Source: Aquilaria yunnanensis (lineage: Eukaryota; Streptophyta; Magnoliopsida; Malvales; Thymelaeaceae). From it: 64,000 nucleotides of DNA. Shown one piece after another: positions 22,757 to 34,501 of the stretch (position 1 is the stretch's first letter; each line of letters opens with the position of its first letter). The translations under genes and the position numbers were made by a program. Location of the stretch: the NCBI GenBank assembly GCA_039654915.1, contig CM077593.1, positions 42,254,501 through 42,318,500 of the forward strand. The letters run 5' to 3'. Under the pieces are notes generated by a model. That model had not been told where the DNA came from. It saw only the letters and a list, made by a program, of their open reading frames with translations, and searched no databases.

Positions 22757-24171
22757 TGTTAGGTTTCGGGAGCCAAACAAGCACAGTGGAATTTAACCGA
22801 AACTCTCCAAGATCCAAGTGAAACGGGGTAAACCGGGTGTTCGAAAATTTTCATACCTAATTTTCGGTTAAGATCTCTCACCCAACTGTAGACTCGAATC
22901 ACAAAACCTAAATAGTTGACATGTTCAAGCTCTCTATGGTATCCACACGAGCCTCTCGGGATCACCATGCTTCCACCACGTCCCGACAGATGTGTTTTTC
23001 TTGATTTCACAGTGCTAGTTTGCGTCCTCCAAGGAATTGCAAGAGCAGAGTGCGGCTCTCCTTTTGGGAGGCTAGGGTAAGAAGCTGTGAATTTCTCACT
23101 AAAAGTTGTATTTATAGTGAGACTCAACTTCTAGGCCTAATAGGTTTCAAAGCCCTGATCTAATTAGGCTTTAATTTTGGGCTTAATAATGGCTCAACTC
23201 TTGGGCCCATTATTAATATGAAATTATTATGAAACCATAACCCAAATAATTAGCCCATGCACTCTAATGATCCAAATAGCTCTATGTGTGAGACCCAATA
23301 GGCTCTTACCATATTGGCAATGATCATAAATCACATTTATGATCATAAGCAATGAGTGGTGTCTACCAACAAATCATTGCTACCCAAGTGACAAGATTGT
23401 CAGTGATTTGACTAAACTTTTATGATCATTACCGATATATGTTATTGTCCCTTTGTCCAAGATATCAAGACTAAGCACGAGACATGGAATGTATCATTCT
23501 CGTATAGCCCAATCTTTGGTTTCTTGATTACTGAGTAGACCAACTTAAACTGATGACATTGATATCGTATATCAACTTATCCGAGCATGGCCATGTATTT
23601 TCTAAGTCTCACTCTATCAAGGGGCTCGAAGATATCACTCCCGTTACATAGGAGGGACAAATCCCATCTTGATCATATAAATCCCTCCACATGATATGTG
23701 ACATACCCAATGACCTCCTTCAAGTTCACTCAGTTACGACCAACAAAGGAAAGTATCAAAGTATGTGACTCACATGTAGGGAACCTTGATGAGCTTAGGT
23801 CAAAGAACTACATATACCATGATCACTATGAGAATCACTTATGACACTCATATAACGATCCATGTAGTGTTCTCACGGTGGATCGAGCCCCGTAACAAGT
23901 TCTCAAACTTGTACCCATATGTAGATTGCATATCTCATATTAGTCTCCACATATGCCAGTCGTTATGTATCATTGAAACCCACTCCACAATAATACTAGA
24001 CTGGGGACATTTAAGAATATCATTATTCTAGGGTTACAATTATGTTTATTACATTACGTAGAAACAAAACAACAAACATAATTGCTAGATTAATGCCTTA
24101 ATAAAATATCATGACTCAGTGTGCAAAAAATACAAGCATCTCATGATTAGCTTTTGGGCACAACACTAATA
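22757..24171 (-). repeat. 3' LTR of copia element E (left copy)
   Basis: In plus orientation it runs from TGTTAGGTTTCGGG to CACAACACTAATA, with the terminal CA decayed to TA. The purine-rich sequence AGTGCAAGTGGGAGAT next to it on the minus strand is the expected polypurine tract. No gene is seen; the open frame 23786-24031 lies in the LTR and has no domain. Confidence 0.8.
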
Positions 24172-26403
24172 ATCTCCCACTTGCACTAAAAGCCAATCAT
24201 CCATGTATCTAATATCGATGAACCTAGAATGGCTATCATGCTTCTGCTGCGTAAGGGGCTTTGTCAATGGATTAGCAATGTTGCTATCTATTAAAGTCCT
24301 ACATATCCTTACATCATCCCTCTCGATGATCTCCCTGATGAGATGATAGCGTCGAAGTATGTGTTTGGATCGCTGGTGAGATCGAGGTTCCTTAGCCTGT
24401 GTGATTGCTCCATTGTTGTCACAATAGAGCTCTATCGAGTCAGCAATGCTTGGAACCACTCCAAGTTCAATGATGAACTTCTTGATCGAAACTGCCTCCT
24501 TCGCAACATCAAAGGTGGCAATGTACTTGGATTCTGTTGTAGAGTCAGCTACTGTCTCTTGCTTTGAACTCTTCCAGCTCACAGCACCACCACCAATACA
24601 AAACACGTAACTAGATTGTGATCTAAACTCATCCTTATCGGATTGGAAGCTTGCATCGGTGTAACCCCTTACAACGAGTTCATCTTCACCTCCAAAGACC
24701 AAGAATGCATCCTTAGTCCTTCGTAAGTACTTAAGGATGTTCTTAACAGCTGTCTAGTGACTCTCATCGGGGTTCGATTAGTACCTACTCGTCATGCTCA
24801 AGGCATATGAGACATCGAGACGAGTGCATATCATGGCATACATGATAGATCCAATTGCTGAAGCATATGGAATCTTACTCATGCGCTCTTTCTCCTTAGG
24901 TATACTCGGACACTGAGATCTAGAAAGAGTTATACCATGTGACATGGGCAAGAATCCTTTCTTGCAATCTTGCATGTTAAACCTCTTTAGTACCTTGTCA
25001 ATGTATGTACTTTGACAGGCCAAGAAGCTTTCTAGATCTATCTCTATAGATCCTGATGCCTAACACACAGGCTGCTTCACCCAAGTCCTTCATAAAGAAA
25101 CATTTCTCTAGCCAAGTCTTCACGGACTGTAGTTCAGGAATGTCATTCCCGATGAGTAGTATGTTATCTACATACAACACCAAGAAGACAATAGCGCTCC
25201 CACTAACCTTCTGGTAGACACAGGGTTTATCTTCATTTTTTATAAACCCAAACTCTTTGATTGCTTCATCAAAATGAAGATTCCAACTCCAAGAAGCTTA
25301 CTTTAGTCCATAAATGCACCTTTGCAACTTGCACAGTTTATTGGCATTCTCAAGAGTGAGAAATCCCTTAGGTTATGTCCTGTACACATCCTCAAGTAGC
25401 TTTCCATTAAGGAAAGTAGTTTTGACATCCATTTGCCATATCTCATAATCATAGTGTGTAGCAATAGCCAATAAAATTTGGATGGATTTAATCATGGCAA
25501 CTGGTGAAAAACTTCCATCATAGTCAATACCATGAATTTTCTTGAAACCTTTTGCAACTAACTGTCCCTTAAAGGTAATCACATTACCATCCATATCGAT
25601 TTTCTTCTTGAAAACCCATTTGCACTCTATACGTTTTACCCCTTCAGGTGGATCAACCAAAGTCCATACTTGGTTTTCAGATATGGATTCCATTTCGGAC
25701 TTTATGGCCTTTAGCCACTTCTCAGAGTTAAGCCCCAACATAGCTTATTGGTAGGTTTTGGGCTCATACTGATCCATGAGCACCACATTGCTAGTGTGGG
25801 TCACAAGAAACCTATATCTGTTGAGCTCACGCCGAATCCTGCTAGACCTATGTGGGCTCTGTGCTACAGGAATAAATTCCTGAATCATAACATCTTGTGG
25901 TGTCTGTTTAGGTTCCATTTTAGAATCGATGCCCCCTTGTTTTTCTTGAAAATTTCTTCAAGTTATACTTTCCTCCCACTGGGTCCTTTAGAGATAAACT
26001 CTTTCTCTAGAAAGACACCAGTTCGAGCAACAAACACTTTTTGGTCAGAAGGATTGTAGAAATAGTAACCCCTTGTTTCTTTGGGATACCCAACAAAGAG
26101 ACATTTATGAGATTTGGGCCCTAGCTTGTCAGAAGATTGATGTTTCACATAAGCGTCACAGACCCAATTCTTCATAAAAGATAGACTAAGATGCCTCCAA
26201 CTCAATATCTCAGATGGTGTCTTTTGAACTGATTTAGATGGAATTCAGCTTAATGTAAAAGTGGCTGTCTCTAGAACATGTCCCCAAAAAGAGTTTCGAA
26301 AGTCAGCTTGACTCATCATAGATCAAACGATGTCTAACAGAGTTCGATTTCTCCTTTCAAATACACCATTCCATTGAGGTGTACCAGTTGGAGTGAGTTG
26401 TGA
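24172..26403 (-). pseudogene. Copia pol remnant: integrase end, RT, RNase H
   Basis: On the minus strand, a piece of integrase comes first (PTGTPQWNGV near 26395-26365, then KCLFVGYPKETRGYYFY near 26110). RT begins with WLKAIKSEMESI near 25720, has VDPPEGVKRIECKWVFK and LVAKGF, and its active site VLYVDNILLIGND near 25180-25140 carries DN where YVDDML is usual. RNase H includes VRGYTDASFQSDKDE near 24660 and SKHILRRYHLIREII near 24370-24320. Stops and frameshifts split it. Sequence before the integrase piece is leader, so gag, protease and the integrase N-terminus have been deleted. Confidence 0.82.
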
Positions 26404-26684
26404 TACTATACCACACCCAAGGTGCCCGAACAGCCCTAATCCGTCCTTGCTAGGGTTTTGCAACTATTGCAACAATCCTAATTTAGATAGGTGTCTCATA
26501 CCAATCAATCTAGGGTTAATCTCATAAACCAATTTGTGCTATTTCTTCATATTTCTTAAATATTCATTACGAGTTCTGATCTTATGCATCATGAATCAAT
26601 CTAATCAATCATGATTGAAAACAACCAAATACACAATATATCATACGATTCGAAACTCAATCCTGATTTAAAGTTTCACCAGTA

Positions 26685-26696
26685 GCTCTAATACCA
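26685..26696 (-). other. Primer-binding site of element E
   Basis: On the minus strand TGGTATTAGAGC matches the initiator tRNA-Met site TGGTATCAGAGC with one change, one base after the LTR end. This fixes the orientation of the element. Confidence 0.85.
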
Positions 26697-26697
26697 C

Positions 26698-28130
26698 TGT
26701 AGGGTTTCGGGAGCCAAGTAAACGCAGTAAAATATAATCAAAACCCTCTAGGATCCAAGTGAAATGGGGTAAATCAGGTGCTCAAAATTTTATACATAGT
26801 TCGGTTGAGATCTTTCACCCAACTATTCAGTCGAATCACAAAACTTGAATAGTTAATGTGTTCAAGTTCTCTATGGTATCCACACGAGCCTCTCAGGATC
26901 ACCACACCTCCACCATGTCCTAGTAGATGCATTCCTCTTGCACTCACAATGCTAGCTTATGTCCTACAAGGAATGGCAAGAGAAGAGTGCGATTGGAACT
27001 CTTAGAACTTTTCCGATTTCATCCTTAAGGAACCTAAGGCAAAAGCTGTGCATTTCTCACTATATGATGTATTTATAGTGAGACTCAACTCCCAAGCCTA
27101 ATAGGTTTCAAAGCCTTAATCCAATTAGGTTTTAATTTCGAGCCTAATAATGGCTTAATCTTTGGGCCAATCATTAATATGAAATTATGATGAAACCAAG
27201 ACCAAACAATTCGACCCATTCACTCAAATAATCCAATTAGCTCTATGTGTGTGACCCAATAGGCTCCTATCACATTGGCAATGATCATAAATAACATTTA
27301 TGATCATAAACAATGAGCAATGTCTAGTAACATATCATTGCTACTTAAGTGACAAGATTGTTGGTGATTTGACTAAACCTTTATGATCATTATCCGTATA
27401 TACCATTGTCCCTTTATCCAAGATATCAAGAACAAGCATGAGACATTAAATATGTCACTCTTGTATAGTCCGATCTATGGTTTCTTGATTACCGAGTAGA
27501 CTAATTTAAACTGATAACATTGATATCGTATATTAACTCATCCGAGCATGGCCATGCATTTTCTTAGTCTCACTCTATCAAGGGGCCCAAAGATATCACA
27601 CCTATTATATAGGAGGGACAAATCCCATCTTGATCATACGAAGCCAATCTGCATGATATGTGACATACCCAATGACCTCTTTTAAGTTCACTCAGTAACA
27701 AGCAACAAAGGGAAGTATCAAAGTATGTGACTCACATGCAGGGAACCTTGATGACCTTATGTCAACGGACTACATATACATGATCACTATAAAAATCACT
27801 TATAACACTCATATAACAATCCATGTAGCATTCTCATGGTGGGTCGGTCCAGTACACAAGTTCTCCAACTTGTACCCATATGTAGACTACATATCTTATA
27901 TTATTCTCCACATATGGTAGTCTTTATGTATTATTGCAACCTGCTCCAGGATAATGCTAAACCAGGGGCATTTCAAAATACCATTATTCTAGGGTTATAG
28001 TTATGTTTATTACATTATGCAAAAACAAAACAACAAACATAATTACTGGATCAATGTCTCAATAAAATATTGTGCCTTAATGTGAAAAAAACAATTATCT
28101 CATGATTAGCTTTTGGGCACAACACTAACA
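26698..28130 (-). repeat. 5' LTR of copia element E (right copy)
   Basis: In plus orientation it runs from TGTAGGGTTTCGGG to CACAACACTAACA and is homologous along its length to 22757-24171. Confidence 0.8.
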
Positions 28131-30779
28131 ATATTCACATTGGTCTGAAGCTATTTAGATTGTCAATACATGAATATACTTGAGCATTATATCTTTCAAC
28201 TAAGGGACTTGTTCACCAAACTCCTCACAACAATTTCTATACCTTAATGCTCAATACAGCTTCCTTCATTCATTACTGTGAAGTTTAGGGTCTTCACAAA
28301 TTTATTTTCATTTTATGAGATTTCTTAACTTAAGCTTCCCTCAAATCAGTGCCTTAATAAAAAAGTCAACTTATCGGTGAACTCTTAGCATACAACTCTC
28401 TAATTACAACACTATTTTGACTCCCTTAATGTTAAAACATCACATTTTTCTTCTTCATTCAAGTACTCAGACATGGTTTAAGCACTCTGAACCACATTTG
28501 CTTCAATAGGCTTTCTTTTAATTAGTTCTTCATGTTTGCTGCCAAAATATTTAGAAGGTTTAAATACATACCTATATTACCTAATTTGCGGTGCTGTTAT
28601 AACACTTTTTCTTTTCTAAAGCTTTGTATAAGCATCCCTGGTATCCAGCACACTACTATGGTTATGGACCTAAATCCACTGCACGAATTTCAATTACTGA
28701 ACCATTTATGTCAGTAACTATACTACTATTTCACTAGCCTTAACCATAGTTTTGCTCATAACAATCTCATTAAGACAGTAGCAGCACTCCACCATTTATA
28801 ATTACATCGAGACTTCACATAAGTTTTGAATACCATTTTATTCTTGCCTATAAATTTCCAACTCAAAATTCCTATCAATTCTCAAAGTCAACTCTCAAGT
28901 CAAAGATGACCGTTTGACTGAAATGCAAATTTGTCCTACTTCAAGAGCTCCACTTCAAACTTCAATTAAAGTAAGGGGTTTATCCCAGAAAGTACCTTAT
29001 TTATGGTGCAAATTTATCCTACAATTCTGAGAACTCTCTAAGCTCTGTGATTAGAATCAGTTTGGTTTTACCAGGTTCCCTGAACCTTGTTGCTACAACC
29101 ACTTACTTGCATAAATAACTTAGGTTCTAGTTAATATTCAAACAATTTGAGTAGGATGCCTAAGACCCTTAAAGATGAACTTGGTGCTCGGTTGTCTGTA
29201 ATGAAAGATAGGGTTAGAGGCCTACTTAAGTCAGTAAGAGGCTGTGAAATGTGAAATTTTTTAGAAAATGAGAGCAGCGTACTCTACATAGTTGGCCTTA
29301 CTTGGAGAGCTACCTTATATACGCCTTCTCATGTAGTAGTTAGAGGGGGAAATTTCCTCCCCTAGTGTGATTAACTATATGAGCTTGTGGATCTTCCATA
29401 ACATTCTTCTTTAGTTAACAATTGACCCATTAACCATTTACTTTATGAGACACACTTTGCATGGGCTATTTAGCCATTGGCCTCAGGCCCAATCTTTATC
29501 TAGATTTCCCAAGGCTTCCTTACTTTTTCTCTAATGGGCTGTGCTTCCGTTTAATGGAAAAAGGCTTATTTCGTATCAATAGGCATCCCCCTAAATTGAA
29601 AATGGAAGGAAAATGGGTTCTTCGCATTTCATGCAAATTTGATGATGGTGACAGTGTGACAGCTTTGCATTGGATACAAGGTTCTTTTCTCAATAGGCTC
29701 TTTGTGTAGAAGAATACCGGTTACATAGTTTGTGAAACCTTGCAATTTTAAACCTTTTTTCCTGCTCATGGCGCTTAAGGGTTCTTACTTTTTCTACTTA
29801 TTCATCTATCAAAACCATCCTTCATACTCTATGCATGTCTCCCATTGCTATCTTTCATTTGCCTGTTGGTGGTATGTCAAGTGATATGTGCTAAATTATA
29901 CAAATTTTTACTATGTTTTTCCTTAGCATTTGCTTGTCTTTGTAGGTATTTTTGACAGGAATTAGTACTTAACTGCTTCCTATTTTATTTTTAGGTCATT
30001 TTTTAGCTTTTTCACAAATAAGAAGGATTTTTATGAATTTTGAAGTTGAATTTATAGATTGTTTGGAAGACATGCCTCGGTTCATGGCCATGTTTGAGGC
30101 CATGTACCCTTTCTACCACAAATTTGTGAAAATCCAATAGTCAACACCTCTATGTTCGTGCTACAACAATGATGTGGACCATGTCATTAATCAGATCATT
30201 ACTTTTCATATCCAGAGACAATATGTGGCCTGGGTCATAACCATGTTCATGCCCATGTCAGGTTGCTAAATAGGATTTCTTCACACTTTTTTTTTTTTTG
30301 CAGTTTTAGAGGATGAGAATGAGAGGAAATATAGAGTGTATGGTAGTTTTAGTTTAGGGTTCATAGAAGAAGGCTAGAGAACACTTTTTTAATGATTAGC
30401 ATCAATTGATTCATGGTGGAGTGAAGATATCTAGAAATTGAGTATTTGATTTCTAGTTTTTCTTTGTTCTTACTGTGTTTTCTTTTCTTGGTTATGGGAT
30501 ACTTTTTTACTTATGTTTAGAGTATATGAACCTTAGAAAGATCTTATTTTTATGATTGTTTTGGTTTAATCAAATATGGTTTTTGTGGTCCACTCATATG
30601 CACTTCTTGTTGTTGAGTTGATGAAGCTAGCCTATTAATTGAACATCTGGTTTTGACCATGGTAAGCTAGCCACTTATACATTTGATTTGGTCATCATAT
30701 GGGTCGAAGAGATAACATGCAACGTTAGAGATAAACTATGGTATGTTTATAGTTCATGTAAACCTTTTCCACTACACTA
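28131..30779. other. Unrecognised AT-rich intergenic or decayed repeat DNA
   Basis: I see no domain, LTR end or convincing frame over 2.6 kb. The open frame 29461-29709 (82 residues, plus) has no recognisable motif. Around 30070-30250 CATG-rich words recur (CATGCC, CATGTT, CATGTC), suggesting decayed coding or repeat sequence, but nothing can be named. Confidence 0.5.
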
Positions 30780-32270
30780 ATAATTAATATGGATGTATCA
30801 AATTTCTCTATACTCATAAATATATAAACCCACATGCAAGTGTACTTATCATCAAAGTATAGTAGTGGTAAGTACCAAGATCATTTTTCCCAAAGAACGG
30901 AGGTTGTTTACCATACTCAACCCTTTTTTATTATCTAATCAACAATTAAAGAGTTTGTTTAAGTAACTAACTAAAAATTAACTAAAGTAAACTAATGCCG
31001 TAAAAAAAATTAATAACTAATTACTGGCGGTGGAAAATAACTCAAATAATCAACAATAAAATATTTTATACTGAAAATCCAATCCCCCTAGGAATCCTTT
31101 ATGTTGCTTTTACTTCAAATTAATAGGATTGTGATTAACTTGGTTTATGTAGTACTACCTAAATTAGATTAGCTCCCTGTTTTTCCAATTACACCAATCA
31201 CTATCCTTAAGTCACTGATAGGGAGTCCAGACCTACCGTGCTTCGTAAGAATGCATTATTAGTCCTATGACCCACTACTAGGTTTTACTGTAGTCCAAAG
31301 GTATTAAAAACACATATATTATTACTGGTTATGATAATATCCCTTCTATCCAATAATGATCTACAACTAATACATCAGATACTGCTTGTCACATGTTCAT
31401 CCCACGTTGAATTAATAAGCAAAGCTACTATTAATCAACACATCAAAGAACATTGGATAGATTGCAAGAAATGCATAATCATATTAAACCATAAAGTAAT
31501 TACAACTACAAAATCATCCTAGGGTTTATCTACTCTAAGCATGAGTAAGGAAAATTCAGCTCATAGTGCCGTAAAATAAACACAACATAATCAACGAAAA
31601 GCCAATAAAAGAAGTCTTTATCTCTGAATTGCTTATCTGCCAAGGAACCTTTGATCCTTCTTACATTAAATGATATTGATCATCAAAACTGCCTCCAGCA
31701 GCCTTTGTCCTTAAAAACTTTCTTTTTTTTCTATTACTCCACCTCTTCTCTGGCCTTCATAGCCATCCTGGGCAACCCGTGGCCACCTCTGGGCCCCTTC
31801 CGCTTGTTTTCCTTGAAACCCTTAAAAAAAGCTCAAGAAAACCTAACAGCATGCAAACACGGGTTGCAACACAGGTGTGTTTAGGTGCACACAGTTTGTA
31901 ACATGGGTGTGTTCAAGAATGTGTTCAATCATGAACTTTAATGTCACAGTTAGGAACATGGGTGTGATAATGAACAAAAGCATGTAAGAGGGTGTGTTAG
32001 GCACTACGTGGGTGTGTTACAAGATGTGTCTACTCCAAACCTTGGCAAAACTTGCAATTTAGCTCTAAAACTTTGCAAAAATCTTTCTTAACCCAAATGA
32101 GGCTAAAATACAACCTGAAAATAAAATATGAACTAATCAAGTATTAAATCCTAACTTAAAATTTTCAAAAGACAAGCAAACACAAATGAAAACAATATAG
32201 AAAACATAACTAAATATGAGCATATTAGACTAACATAAGACCTTTGCACTAAGGTCAAACAAATTTATAA
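30780..32270 (-). repeat. Athila-like LTR remnant, minus orientation
   Basis: Reverse-complemented, 30930-30815 resembles the end of the sequence at 33410-33480, a type of LTR terminus common in Athila-like elements. Inside, 31850-32030 is dense in GGTGTGTT / ACACGGG words, another feature I associate with such LTRs. No gene is present; the open frames at 31331-31522 and 31651-31884 lack domains. Confidence 0.4.
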
Positions 32271-33113
32271 GACTAAGAAAATGCATGGCCATACTCGGAT
32301 GAGTTGATATGTGATATCAATGTCATCAGTTTAAGTTAGTTTACTTGGTAATCAAGAAACCAAAGATTGGGTTATACGAGAGTGACACATTCCATGTCTC
32401 GTGCTTAGTCTTGATATCTTGGACAAAGGGACAATGACATATACGAATAATGATCATAAAGGTTTAGTTGAATCACCGACAATCTTGTCACTTGGGCAGT
32501 AATGATGTGTTGCTAGACCCTGCTCACTGCTTATGATCATAAATGTGATTTATGATTATTGCCAACGTGGTAAGAGCCTATTGGGTTGCACACATAAAAC
32601 CTATTTGGATTATTTGAATGCATGGGCTAATTTATTTGGGTTTTGGTTTCATGATAATTTCATATTAATAATTGGCCCAAAAGTTGAGCCATTATTAAGC
32701 CCAAAATTAAACCTCATTGGATTAGGGCTTTGAAACCCATTAGGCTTGGAAGTTGAGTGTCACTATAAATACATCATCTAATGAGGAATTCGAAGCTCTT
32801 TCCCTAGCCTCAGAAAAAAGTTCCAGCCACACTCTTCTCTTGCCATTCCTTATAGGATGCAAGCTAGCACTGCAAGTGCAAAAGGAACACATCTACTGGG
32901 ATGGGGTGGAGGCATGGTGATCCTGAAAAGCTCATGTGGATACCATAGAGAGCTTGAACATGGCAACTATTCAGGTTTTGTGATTTGACCCAACAGTTGG
33001 GTGAAAGATCTCAATTGAATTAGGTATGAAAATTTTGAACACCCGGTTTACCCTATTTCACTTGGATCCTGGAGGGTTTTGGTTATATTCCACTGTTCAT
33101 GTTTGGCTCCTGA
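32271..33113 (+). repeat. Truncated copia LTR of the E family, opposite orientation
   Basis: From AGACTAAGAAAATGCATGG to GTTTGGCTCCTGACA this is the reverse complement of the E-family LTRs, covering roughly the last 840 bases. The first ~570 bases are missing, and no internal copia sequence adjoins it, so it is an LTR fragment. Confidence 0.8.
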
Positions 33114-33569
33114 CACGTTACACTTGAGAAGAGGGGTTAGTTGCCTTGAGAGATGATTTAATCTAACTTAGGAGTTCTTTAGGGTCCAAGTTAACTCTAT
33201 ACTAATTAAAGCAATGCAAGAGTAGGTAATAAAGGATTTCTAGGGCGATTCATATATAAACGTGATCTTTGTTGTTGATCTATTTGATTAGTTTTCTTCA
33301 TTGTTTTTTATTTATTGTTTGTTATAGTAGTTTAGTTTCTTAAGTTTTCCTTAGTTAATTAATTCACTTGAAAATTGTCAATCAGATAACAAGAAAAAGA
33401 AGTAGTAGGGTAGACAACTTTGTTCCTGTGGAAAATGACATTGATACCCACCACCTCACCATACTATGATTGATAGTTGTGCTTTCCTTCTGTTCTCGTA
33501 TAGTTAAGGGGCAATATGATTCATTATTTTTATTAGTATAGTTAAGTAGCATGATTCCTTATTTTTATT
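33114..33569 (+). repeat. LTR end and leader-like DNA before the Athila-like gag
   Basis: It has AT-rich noncoding DNA with a terminus (TTGTTCCTGTGGAAAATGAC, about 33420) like that seen inverted near 30900. It may be the decayed 5' LTR and leader of the Athila-like element G whose gag fragment follows, but the spacing is short, which implies a deletion. Confidence 0.35.
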
Positions 33570-33667
33570 CTTGTTGAAAGAGGTGAAGCAATGGCTGACA
33601 ACACTTTCAAGAGATTCTATTGCCACTTACAATGTTTTCACTAAAAAAATTTTGCTAAAGTATTGTC
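33570..33667 (+). pseudogene. Athila-like gag fragment of element G, part 1
   Basis: The frame reads VKQWLTTLSRDSIATYNVF, matching the Athila-type Gag core, and runs into the TTGTC duplication at 33663-33667 where element A is inserted. It continues in the same frame after A at 44915. Confidence 0.65.
33663..33667 (+). other. Target-site duplication TTGTC of element A, left copy
   Basis: TTGTC precedes the A 5' LTR and recurs at 44915-44919 just after its 3' LTR, which defines the element exactly. Confidence 0.95.
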
Positions 33668-34191
33668 TGATAGCCAAAGGCTGTCGCCTCAATCTGGCCG
33701 AATACCCTGCCACAACAACGGCCAGAAGAACTGGTGCTTCCCGGGAATAGGTGGAATCATGCACCTCGGGAGATAGCCTGAGAGCTCCGAGCCTCGGCAC
33801 GCCAGTAAAACTTGAGGACTCCATTCGCCCCCCAAGGTTGTGAACAACGCGCCTTCGGAAAAGTGGCACCAGACATTGCTGCCCGAATATGATATCCCCG
33901 AAGGCGGAACCCCCTGGAACTGGGAACCCCCGAACTGAGGGTAGGCTTCCCGAAGAGGCTCTGTCCGAACTAGAGGACGACCTCGCCCAGGGACCTCGGG
34001 AGTACGGCAGGCGCATTTAAGGAAGCATTTAAGGAAGCCTCTGACACGTCCCACCACAGACGTAAAAAGTCGCCCTGACGCGCAGACGCCATCAGAATCA
34101 TATCATGGCCCGTCTCAGCACAAGGCTCGAGGCCATCTAGTTACCAACTATCTGTCCCCTACGCCCAGACGTTCAGGAGCATCCGACCGCA

Positions 34192-34232
34192 CACGTGTCA
34201 TGATCTGAACGGGCCAGGTATTCCTATATATA
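34192..34232 (+). promoter_or_regulatory. LTR promoter of element A (G-box and TATA)
   Basis: CACGTGTC lies 28 bp before TATATATA. The same pair with near-identical spacing is in A2 (2971/3004), the solo LTR (12616/12649) and the B 5' LTR (12024/12057). The start site is inferred, not seen. Confidence 0.7.
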
Positions 34233-34374
34233 CAGGAAATAAATACTTGACAGGAGGTTGGCAGGCCGGATATACAGCTCTCACACTCTGAGAAAATACC
34301 AGGCGAGACTTTTCTGCCTTTCTCTTTGAGCTAGTGACTTTCTCCTTCTTCCGGCCACCACTGACTTGGGCGTC

Positions 34375-34411
34375 GGAGGCTCCCCCCCGGAAAAACACTC
34401 CGGGGGCCTCC
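34375..34411 (+). ncRNA. Conserved 37-nt stem-loop in the LTR transcript leader
   Basis: Outer arms GGAGG/CCTCC (34375-34379 with 34407-34411) enclose an inner stem CCCCCGGA/TCCGGGGG with a seven-base loop. The same structure is at 3146-3182, 12800-12850, 13128-13164, 19375-19411 and 44755-44792. A T-A pair at the base of the inner stem in A2 and B is C-G in A, a compensatory change. It follows the invariant word CTGACTTGGGCGTC. Role unknown: packaging, dimerisation, translation or 3' end formation are possible. Confidence 0.65.
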
Positions 34412-34501
34412 TAACCCTGTTTACCAGCTTTTCAGGTACTCTCCTTGGGGCGATCCACCTTCCAGGCGTTCTTCCTCCTAGAAGTCTCCTCAACAGTCAT
34501 C

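Larger units (their letters stand above)
22757..28130 (-). mobile_element. Ty1/copia element E, internally deleted
   Basis: Two related LTRs, 22757-24171 and 26698-28130, flank only 2.5 kb of minus-strand internal sequence with a PBS at 26685-26696. Gag, protease and most of integrase are absent; RT and RNase H remain. The LTRs are strongly diverged (roughly one in eight positions in the part I compared), so it is old. I found no matching target duplication (CCTCT left, ATATT right), so one end may have recombined. Confidence 0.82.

Noticed and set aside
22752..28135. Target duplication for copia element E
   Set aside because: The five bases on either side (CCTCT and ATATT) do not match, so no duplication is claimed.
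29461..29709. 82-residue plus-strand frame in unrecognised DNA
   Set aside because: No motif, no neighbouring exon or promoter; length is compatible with chance in AT-rich DNA.
32271..33113. Plus-strand solo copia LTR
   Set aside because: Only about 840 of some 1420 bases are present and no target duplication is seen, so it is listed as a truncated fragment.
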